5,268 bases of DNA from an uncultured Planctomycetaceae bacterium (GTDB lineage: Bacteria; Planctomycetota; Planctomycetia; Planctomycetales; Planctomycetaceae): NCBI GenBank assembly GCA_937975745.1, contig CALJUK010000753.1:1-5268 (forward strand). Reading direction: 5' to 3'. The position numbers and the translations under genes were made by a program. Shown here piece by piece: positions 1 through 4,350 of the stretch. How positions within the stretch are numbered: position 1 is the first letter of the stretch; each line of letters begins with the position of its first letter. The notes beneath the pieces were generated by a model. The model worked only from the letters and a program-made list of their open reading frames with translations. It was not told the DNA's origin and ran no database searches.

Positions 1-349
1 CCCCCAGCCCCTTGCTTGAAGACTCCATTTACAGAAAGAACGTTACACGAACAAACGGATCGCAACTCGCGTGCTACACCCTCTCCAGATAGTACGCAAC
101 AACAAACGCCCGGACGGACTGAATCCAAATCCTGCTGCTGAAGTGCGACTTCCGACGGAGACGTGCGCGCCCGGAAAGCAGTTCCTGCCGAAGAAATCGG
201 CAAGGAGAGTGTCCCGGGCGGAGACAAGGGAAAAGCAGATCGGCGACAATTCCCGGGTCAGCGTTTCGCTCCGCCACGAGTTTGGCTTCTGCGGACAGCA
301 TTGGCATTGGCTTCGACTGCGCGAGACGGTTACCACCGCCCTTGCCCGG
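1..349. other. Gene-free left flank
   Basis: I see no gene here that I can support. Several short open frames exist on both strands (the longest about 95 codons). Their translations are rich in Arg, Ser and Pro, show no recognisable motif or membrane segment, and overlap each other in several frames, which is what GC-rich non-coding DNA gives. One plus-strand frame is open from base 1 to a TGA at 139-141 and could be the tail of a gene beyond the left edge, but its translation (Thr/Ser/Gln-rich, ending SKSCC) resembles nothing I know. No tRNA-like cloverleaf, long inverted repeat or hairpin with a T-tract was found. The stretch probably contains the 3' untranslated region of the DUF2905 gene that ends at 350. 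Confidence 0.5.
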
Positions 350-571
350 CTATTTTGAAAGACTCCGCAGCAGCCATATGCTGACAGTCAGAACCAGGCT
401 TAACAGAATGCAGGTCGTCAGGGGGAAGTAGAACCGGAAGTTTTCCCGCTCGATCGTGATGTCTCCCGGCAGTCGCCCCAACCAGGAAATCGACGGAACC
501 AACAGCCAGACCAGTCCGATGACGACAGCGACCACGCCAATCACAATCAATGTCCAGGCGGGGTGTTGCAT
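350..571 (-). CDS. DUF2905 family small membrane protein
   Basis: This is a 73-residue protein of the DUF2905 family (function unknown, inner membrane). Residues about 6-27 form one hydrophobic helix and about 50-69 a second. Between them lies the family signature, a Gly-Arg-Leu-Pro-Gly-Asp-Ile stretch (residues 32-38, in SWLGRLPGDITIE), followed by the aromatic run FRFYFP. Length and two-helix layout match the family. The ATG at 571 is chosen because an AAGGA lies 9 nt upstream (581-585) and the family starts just before the first helix. The frame stays open upstream for another 118 codons antisense to the cupin gene, but that extension is not part of the family. The neighbouring cupin gene diverges with 18 bp between start codons, so the promoter of this gene must lie inside the cupin coding sequence. 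No function can be inferred from context. Confidence 0.85.
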   Translation of the reverse strand: MQHPAWTLIVIGVVAVVIGLVWLLVPSISWLGRLPGDITIERENFRFYFPLTTCILLSLVLTVSIWLLRSLSK

Positions 572-580
572 CCTGCGAGA

Positions 581-585
581 TCCTT
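581..585 (-). promoter_or_regulatory. Ribosome binding site of the DUF2905 gene
   Basis: On the minus strand this reads AAGGA, 9 nt before the ATG at 571. It supports that ATG over the long upstream extension of the same frame. It sits in the 18 bp between the two divergent start codons. Confidence 0.5.
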
Positions 586-589
586 TCCC

Positions 590-907
590 ATGAAAAATCT
601 GTTCGAGAACCTCCCCGACCATCTTCCCGAGGAACTCGTCGAGGTCCTCGCCGAAAGCCGACAGGTCCGCATCGAGCGGATTGTCTCCACGGGTCACGTC
701 AGTCCGAACGGGTTCTGGTACGACCAGGAAGAGCACGAATGGGTCATTGTCCTCCGCGGCCGGGCGAAGCTTCTTTTTGAGGGAGACACGGAACCACTCG
801 AATTGCATTCCGGTGATTGCGTCGAGATCCCGGCCCATCGGAGACACCGTGTCGAGTGGACGACCACCAGCGCACCAACCGTCTGGCTGGCGGTCTTCTA
901 CACGTGA
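590..907 (+). CDS. Cupin domain-containing protein
   Basis: This is a 105-residue single-domain cupin. The N-terminal part (MKNLFENLPDHLPEE) and the core GFWYDQEEHEW (residues 41-51) match a widespread family of small uncharacterised bacterial cupins. The beta-barrel runs from about residue 25 to 104. The first cupin motif supplies Asp45, Glu48 and His49. The second (HSGDCVEIPAHRRHRVEW, residues 73-90) supplies the conserved Gly-Asp, Ile-Pro and two histidines, His83 and His86. These are plausible metal ligands, although the classical HxH of motif 1 is not intact. The ATG at 590 is preferred over an in-frame GTG at 563 because homologues begin with MKNLF. It has no Shine-Dalgarno sequence. 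The protein is probably cytosolic; its substrate is unknown. The upstream neighbour is divergent and the downstream gene converges, so it is transcribed alone. Confidence 0.9.
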   Translation: MKNLFENLPDHLPEELVEVLAESRQVRIERIVSTGHVSPNGFWYDQEEHEWVIVLRGRAKLLFEGDTEPLELHSGDCVEIPAHRRHRVEWTTTSAPTVWLAVFYT

Positions 908-915
908 CGCCATGT

Positions 916-946
916 GCGTGATCAACTGACGATACAGGCGTGATCA
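916..946. repeat. Paired GCGTGATCA copies between convergent genes
   Basis: GCGTGATCA occurs at 916-924 and again at 938-946, exactly 22 bp apart, mostly inside the 36 bp between the cupin stop and the DinB stop (the second copy overlaps the DinB TGA). The TGATCA core is itself palindromic, so the copies can be read as direct repeats or as the arms of a 7-bp stem (918-924 with 941-947, 16-nt loop). No T-tract follows on either strand, so a classical intrinsic terminator is not supported. It may be a weak bidirectional hairpin or chance. Confidence 0.4.
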
Positions 947-1411
947 CCGGGTCCGAAGTGCGTTCTGTTTGTCTCGGATGAATTCCATATGGTGCGGAAT
1001 GTGGTTGGTGATCCGCCGTAGCAGTTCTTCCAGCGTCAAAGGACCATCGACACGGTGAGTTCCGCGTCTCTGGAAATCCTGCGGTTCGAGCGTTTTCAAA
1101 ATGCTGAGCACGTGGGACCGGATTGTGACGATCGTTTCCAGTTCGGTTTGCGTGGCCCGCGAATCGTACGCCAACCGCTCGGCAAACTGATTCGGGTCCA
1201 TGCCAAAAAAGGACGGTTCGTCCTCGGCGATCACCCGCTTCATACGATCCGAGTAGACCAATTCCGCGTCCGCCAGGTGGCAGATGACCTGATGTGTGGA
1301 CCACGTCCCCTTGATCGGTGTCGCGTGCAGTTCTTCGGCTGACATTCCCCGGACAAGTTCCGACAGTTGCACGGGTCCACTGGCATAATCTGCGATCAAC
1401 TGTTCTTTCAT
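944..1411 (-). CDS. DinB family (DinB/YfiT-like) metal-binding protein
   Basis: This 155-residue protein is a four-helix-bundle member of the DinB/YfiT superfamily, close to the DinB_2 type. Known members are metal-dependent enzymes, including thiol S-transferases, and several proteins of unknown function; the substrate here cannot be told. The diagnostic regions are GTWSTHQVICHLADAE (residues 35-50) and NHIPHHMEFI (136-145). His45 in the first and the His137/His141 pair (i, i+4) in the second correspond to the metal-binding triad of YfiT. Length is normal for a one-domain member. The ATG at 1411 is chosen over an in-frame GTG two codons upstream because AGAGAGG sits 5 nt before the ATG and overlaps the GTG. 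The name comes from DNA-damage-inducible dinB of Bacillus, but nothing here shows damage regulation. It is divergent from the CDF transporter and convergent with the cupin. Confidence 0.93.
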   Translation of the reverse strand: MKEQLIADYASGPVQLSELVRGMSAEELHATPIKGTWSTHQVICHLADAELVYSDRMKRVIAEDEPSFFGMDPNQFAERLAYDSRATQTELETIVTIRSHVLSILKTLEPQDFQRRGTHRVDGPLTLEELLRRITNHIPHHMEFIRDKQNALRTR

Positions 1412-1416
1412 TCTCA

Positions 1417-1423
1417 CCTCTCT
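1417..1423 (-). promoter_or_regulatory. Ribosome binding site of the DinB-family gene
   Basis: On the minus strand this reads AGAGAGG, 5 nt before the ATG at 1411. It decides that start, because the alternative GTG at 1417 lies inside the site. Confidence 0.65.
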
Positions 1424-1480
1424 TCGAATGCGTCTGAACTTCCAGCGGTTCCGCCGAAGCTCTCACCGGCCTCGCTTGTG

Positions 1481-1513
1481 GTGTCACGTTCATTGTGTCA
1501 CGTTCATTGTGTC
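1481..1513. repeat. 14-bp tandem repeat in the DinB/CDF spacer
   Basis: The unit GTGTCACGTTCATT is present twice without mismatch (1481-1494 and 1495-1508) and is followed by GTGTC, the start of a third copy (1509-1513). If extended, this third copy matches only 8 of 14 positions. The array lies in the middle of the 173-bp spacer between the divergent DinB and CDF genes, about 70 bp from each start codon, where regulatory DNA would be expected. It may be a paired binding site for a regulator or a simple slippage duplication; the sequence alone does not decide. I could not find a convincing -35/-10 pair at a proper spacing in this spacer. Confidence 0.85.
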
Positions 1514-1584
1514 TCAATGACCGCCCTGACGCTATGCTGGCAGGATCGCAACTGCTTCGACAATTTGACCGTAGAACGCCAATC

Positions 1585-2556
1585 ATGCCGATCCAACTCG
1601 CCTCCGAAGATCCCTCAGTCCGCGGCCAAGCTCCCCTGGGACAATCTCCCTACGTGGCGGCCCGATATGCGGCTGCGATCGGACTGGTGGCCAACCTGAC
1701 CTTGGGCATTGCCAAGTTAGCGGCTGGCCTGATGACGGGGATGATCGCACTGCTTTCGGACGCGGTAAACTCGCTGGGGGACTCACTCGCTTCAATCACC
1801 GTCTTGTACGCACTGTATGTGGCCGAACAGCCGGCCGATGCCGAACACCCGTACGGTCACACGCGTGCCGAAGCGATCGCCGGGTCGAACATTGCTGTCG
1901 TGTTGATCCTATCGGCAGTGTTCGTTCTGTGGGAATCCGTGGAGAGCTTGTGGACCTATGATCCGACTGCCATGCTCCGCCGGCCGCCGGTCTGGACGCT
2001 GTGGCTGGCCGGGACAAACGTGGTCATCAAGGAACTGTTGTATCAGTACAAAAACCGCGTCGGTCGGCAGACACGTTCCAGTGCCGTCACCGCGACAGCC
2101 TGGGACCACCGGGCCGACGCGTTGTGCGCGTTTGCCGTACTGATTGGCCTGACGGTCGTCCGATACGGCGGCGATGGCTTCTACTGGGCCGACGAAGTGG
2201 CCGCAATTTTTGTGGTGGTGATGATCGTCTGGTCGGGCATCGTGCTGTTTCGCTCGACTGCCAGTGAATTGATGGATCTGCAAGCCGACCCCAAAATCGT
2301 GCAGGCGATTCGCGATGCCGCCGGCAGTGTCGAAGGTGTGGCCGCCGTCGAGAAGCTCTGGGTCCGCAAGACGGGACTGCAGTACCTCGCCGACATCCAT
2401 CTGGAGGTCGATGCCCACCTGACGGTAGCCGACGGGCATCAAATCGGCCATGCTGTCAAAGATGCGCTGCAGCGTCAGTACCCCGAACTGCTGGACGTGC
2501 TGGTCCATCTGGAACCTCATCCGCATTTGCATGTGCGGGGCAAAACCGACAGGTGA
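1585..2556 (+). CDS. CDF family cation efflux transporter, probably manganese
   Basis: This 323-residue inner-membrane cation diffusion facilitator is a proton-coupled exporter of a divalent metal. A membrane domain of about six helices (residues about 25-225) is followed by a cytoplasmic ferredoxin-like domain (about 232-312). Aligned by eye to E. coli YiiP, the A site is Asn62/Asp66 in helix 2 (VNSLGD) and Asp174/Asp178 in helix 5 (WDHRAD). This is the ND-DD pattern of MntE-type manganese exporters, not the HD-HD of zinc transporters. The B site is intact as Asp85, His88 and His92 (DAEHPYGH). In the C-terminal domain His272, His285 and His308 are kept, but the position of YiiP His232 is Glu256 and that of Asp285 is Glu310. 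The tail is His-rich (HPHLH). The ATG at 1585 is chosen because it begins shortly before helix 1; in-frame starts at 1495 and 1534 are possible. No clear Shine-Dalgarno is present. Family assignment is very secure; metal preference is inference. Confidence 0.95.
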   Translation: MPIQLASEDPSVRGQAPLGQSPYVAARYAAAIGLVANLTLGIAKLAAGLMTGMIALLSDAVNSLGDSLASITVLYALYVAEQPADAEHPYGHTRAEAIAGSNIAVVLILSAVFVLWESVESLWTYDPTAMLRRPPVWTLWLAGTNVVIKELLYQYKNRVGRQTRSSAVTATAWDHRADALCAFAVLIGLTVVRYGGDGFYWADEVAAIFVVVMIVWSGIVLFRSTASELMDLQADPKIVQAIRDAAGSVEGVAAVEKLWVRKTGLQYLADIHLEVDAHLTVADGHQIGHAVKDALQRQYPELLDVLVHLEPHPHLHVRGKTDR

Positions 2557-2638
2557 CCTTTTTCGATGTCCGGCTGGCGTCCGAAAGAGTGATCGTTGGC
2601 CGTAAGATTTGACGCTTTCCGCCACCAAGACGTACGAC

Positions 2639-2642
2639 AGGA
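2639..2642 (+). promoter_or_regulatory. Possible ribosome binding site of the small membrane protein
   Basis: AGGA lies 9 nt before the GTG at 2652 and is the reason for preferring that start over the ATG at 2688, which has only a weak GGA at a similar distance. Confidence 0.35.
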
Positions 2643-2651
2643 TTCCGCAGT

Positions 2652-2990
2652 GTGCTCACGGAAACATCACATCCCGGATGGCGCGTCATGCTTGTATGGT
2701 TCGCGATCCTCTTGCTTCTGACGTTGGCGGTGATCGGCCTGACAGCCGTCCTATTGGTTGGCTTGTCGTACTTGATCGGGACACCGCTCGTCCCGCTGGC
2801 ATTCCGTTACGGTCTCTGGCTGCAACCGACTGTCTGGGGAGTCGGAACGGTGGTCGCCGATCGAAGACATCGGTCGATCTCGCTGACATTCAGTTTGATC
2901 GTCATGGGTGTCGCGACCTTCGTGCTCCTCCCCGTTCTGCTCTATCTGACCGTAATCGTGGCAACGGGAGGATTCCAAACAGTCAGATGA
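2652..2990 (+). CDS. Small multi-pass membrane protein of unknown function
   Basis: I do not recognise this 112-residue protein. It is strongly hydrophobic. A short polar N-terminus (about 12 residues) is followed by a long non-polar segment (13-43, one long or two short helices), a second hydrophobic region with aromatic residues (45-68, PLVPLAFRYGLWLQP), a basic loop ADRRHR (69-74) and a final hydrophobic segment (77-104). Three membrane spans with the basic loop on the cytoplasmic side would be the simplest topology. Support for a real gene is the clean segregation of hydrophobic segments, G/C-rich third positions, and the lack of a better frame in the interval. The start is uncertain: GTG at 2652 has an AGGA 9 nt upstream, while ATG at 2688 would give 100 residues. 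It follows the CDF gene on the same strand after 95 bp, so a link to metal export is possible but unproven. Confidence 0.55.
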   Translation: MLTETSHPGWRVMLVWFAILLLLTLAVIGLTAVLLVGLSYLIGTPLVPLAFRYGLWLQPTVWGVGTVVADRRHRSISLTFSLIVMGVATFVLLPVLLYLTVIVATGGFQTVR

Positions 2991-3096
2991 TGATGGCAAC
3001 CAACCTTGCTCGCGTAATGACCGACTCGCCAGGCGATCCCGTCGCTCTTACACCGATTTCACAATGAAGGCGGGCCAGCACTGATTGGGAACATCC

Positions 3097-3702
3097 ATGT
3101 CAATACGACAAGACGTCGAGAAGCCCAGCCGTTGCCCGTGGGCCAAGGGCGATCTCTCGACGGCCTATCACGACCAGGAATGGGGCGTGCCGGTGCATGA
3201 CGACCGACTGCTGTTCGAGTTTCTGATTCTCGAAGGGGCCCAGGCCGGCCTCAGCTGGGACACGATCCTTAAGAAACGGGACAACTACCGGGCCGCGTTC
3301 GATCAATTCGATCCTGCCGTCGTAGCGAAATACACCGCGAAGAAGCAGGCCCATCTGCTGCAGAACGAAGGCATCGTCCGGAACCGGCTGAAGATCGCCT
3401 CCGCTATCGACAACGCACGGGCTTTTCTCGACGTGCAGGAGAAATGTGGCAGTTTCGACGCTTACGTCTGGCAGTTTGTCGACGGCGAACCTCGGCAGAA
3501 CCACTGGAACGCGGCACAACAGCCGCCGGCCAAGACGACCGAGTCCGACGCACTCAGCAAGGACCTCAAACGCCGTGGATTTCGCTTTGTCGGAAGTACA
3601 ATCTGCTATGCCTTCATGCAGGCCGTCGGGATGGTCAACGACCATCTGACCTGCTGCTTTCGGCACGGCGAGCTGCAACCGGGCGATTCGCGTCCAAAGT
3701 GA
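3097..3702 (+). CDS. tag: DNA-3-methyladenine glycosylase I
   Basis: Tag is a cytosolic base-excision-repair enzyme that cleaves the N-glycosidic bond of 3-methyladenine in alkylated DNA. The 201-residue product matches E. coli Tag along its whole length: AYHDQEWGVP (23-32), LEGAQAGLSW (45-54), LKKRDNYRAAF (58-68), ESDALSKDLKRRGFRFVGSTICYAFMQAVGMVNDH (149-183). The structural zinc ligands are present as Cys13, His25, His183 and Cys187. The base-pocket residues Trp15, Tyr24, Glu46 and Trp54 correspond to Trp6, Tyr16, Glu38 and Trp46 of E. coli. The Cys-to-His spacing is one residue shorter than in E. coli, and there are about nine extra N-terminal and a few extra C-terminal residues. The ATG at 3097 is preferred over a TTG at 3085 because only about a dozen residues should precede the first zinc ligand. 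There is no strong Shine-Dalgarno. The TfoX-domain gene follows 38 bp later on the same strand. Confidence 0.97.
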   Translation: MSIRQDVEKPSRCPWAKGDLSTAYHDQEWGVPVHDDRLLFEFLILEGAQAGLSWDTILKKRDNYRAAFDQFDPAVVAKYTAKKQAHLLQNEGIVRNRLKIASAIDNARAFLDVQEKCGSFDAYVWQFVDGEPRQNHWNAAQQPPAKTTESDALSKDLKRRGFRFVGSTICYAFMQAVGMVNDHLTCCFRHGELQPGDSRPK

Positions 3703-3726
3703 CCTGTTTCGAGCCTCCGGCGACCG

Positions 3727-3731
3727 AAGGA
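3727..3731 (+). promoter_or_regulatory. Ribosome binding site of the TfoX-domain gene
   Basis: AAGGA lies 9 nt before the ATG at 3741, in the short gap after tag. It fixes the start of the TfoX-domain gene, whose frame is open far upstream through tag. Confidence 0.55.
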
Positions 3732-3740
3732 CCAAGTTTC

Positions 3741-4076
3741 ATGAGACAGGAAGATGAATCCCTCGTCACCCGCATTCGCTCTCTTATGAAGCACCGCCGG
3801 GGCTGTACCGAGCAGAAGATGTTCGGCAGCGTCTGCTTTATGATCAACGGCAATTTGTGCGTCGGGCCGTGTAAGAGTTCTCTCATCGTCAGGCTCGACA
3901 GGGAGCAGCACGACAAAACGCAGTCGGAACCCTACGTCATGCCGATGGACATCACTGGCAAGGTGATGCGCGGCTGGGCAAGAATTGAACCGGCCGGAAT
4001 CGAGACGGACGACGATCTGAAGGCCTGGATCGACCGCGCCGTCAAGTTTGTGCGAACGCTGCCCGCGAAGGCGTAA
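3741..4076 (+). CDS. TfoX N-terminal domain protein
   Basis: This 111-residue protein consists of a single TfoX N-terminal domain. Family features are KMFGSVCFMINGNLCVG (residues 26-42), a short loop with IVRLDREQHD, the VMPMDITGKVMRGWARI segment (66-82) and the final D-DLKAWIDRAVKFVRTLP helix. In gamma-proteobacteria this domain is half of TfoX/Sxy, the competence regulator acting with CRP. The C-terminal TfoX domain is absent here, and stand-alone copies like this are widespread with no known function, so a competence role should not be assumed. The ATG at 3741 has a good ribosome binding site and matches the family start; the open frame upstream is a shadow of tag. It lies 38 bp after tag and is probably co-transcribed with it. 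It converges on the DUF1653 gene with 16 bp between stop codons. Confidence 0.93.
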   Translation: MRQEDESLVTRIRSLMKHRRGCTEQKMFGSVCFMINGNLCVGPCKSSLIVRLDREQHDKTQSEPYVMPMDITGKVMRGWARIEPAGIETDDDLKAWIDRAVKFVRTLPAKA

Positions 4077-4100
4077 CCACTTTGACCGCCGATTACGCCT
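4069..4100. terminator. Possible bidirectional hairpin over two convergent stop codons
   Basis: AGGCGTAA (4069-4076) and its exact reverse complement TTACGCCT (4093-4100) flank a 16-nt loop. Each arm contains the TAA stop of one convergent gene, since both genes end in GCG TAA. An RNA hairpin would form in either transcript. There is no T-tract on either side, so if it terminates transcription it is not of the classical intrinsic type; the shared final Ala codon and stop may explain it by chance. Confidence 0.35.
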
Positions 4101-4323
4101 GGCCGATCCAGGCGAAGCGTGGCTGGCGCGTGCCATTCACCTCGACGGTTTCGGCGAACATGCGAAGCGGGCGAACCCATAGCCCGCGGTCACCATAGTC
4201 CTGCCGGTAAACGACCAGTTCCTCTTCGGTTTCGCTATGACGGGCCACGCCGAGGACGATGTACTCGTTCCCCTTGTAGTGCCGATATCGACCGGGCTGC
4301 AAACTCATGCCAGATGGGTCCAC
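4093..4323 (-). CDS. DUF1653 domain-containing protein
   Basis: This is a 76-residue DUF1653 protein (71 residues if the ATG at 4308 is used). The family hallmarks are complete: PGRYRHYKGNEYIVLGVARHSETEEELVVYR (residues 10-40), then the YGDRGLWVRPLRMF region and ETVEVNG near the end. The family is a small, soluble beta-rich domain, widespread in bacteria, of unknown function; it is often a stand-alone protein like this one. The GTG at 4323 is chosen because AGGAAG (4331-4336) lies 7 nt upstream and the ATG at 4308 has no such site; the ATG would give the more usual five residues before PGRY, so the start is open. It lies just downstream of the glycosyltransferase gene on the same strand (27 bp gap) and could share its transcript. 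It converges on the TfoX-domain gene. Confidence 0.93.
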   Translation of the reverse strand: MDPSGMSLQPGRYRHYKGNEYIVLGVARHSETEEELVVYRQDYGDRGLWVRPLRMFAETVEVNGTRQPRFAWIGQA

Positions 4324-4330
4324 ACGTCGT

Positions 4331-4336
4331 CTTCCT
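4331..4336 (-). promoter_or_regulatory. Ribosome binding site of the DUF1653 gene
   Basis: On the minus strand this reads AGGAAG, 7 nt before GTG 4323 and 22 nt before ATG 4308. It favours the GTG start. Confidence 0.5.
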
Positions 4337-4350
4337 GTTTACGGGGGCGA

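Noticed and set aside
572..925. An N-terminal extension of the DUF2905 protein (up to 191 residues), open antisense across the whole cupin gene
   Set aside because: The cupin on the other strand is clearly real, the extension has no family match, and DUF2905 proteins are normally about 70 residues. A ribosome binding site marks the start at 571.
1507..1538. A possible promoter for the CDF gene (TTGTGT ... TATGCT)
   Set aside because: The spacing between the two hexamers is 20 bp, outside the usual 16-18, and the matches to consensus are weak.
744..1586. A 280-codon minus-strand open frame across the cupin, the spacer and the DinB gene
   Set aside because: It overlaps the true DinB frame on the same strand and the cupin on the other. 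Its translation is Arg/Thr/His-rich without motifs, a GC-rich shadow.
1909..2628. A 239-codon minus-strand open frame antisense to the CDF gene
   Set aside because: The plus-strand transporter is unambiguous. The antisense product is rich in His, Gln and Arg with no domain, as expected from the complement of a GC-rich membrane-protein gene.
2609..3067. A 152-codon plus-strand frame overlapping the small membrane protein
   Set aside because: Its translation is Arg/Asp/Ser-rich and structureless, while the alternative frame has coherent hydrophobic segments. Both are weak, but the membrane protein is the better candidate.
3100..3735. A 211-codon minus-strand open frame antisense to tag
   Set aside because: tag is certain from its full set of zinc and pocket residues. 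The antisense frame has no recognisable feature.
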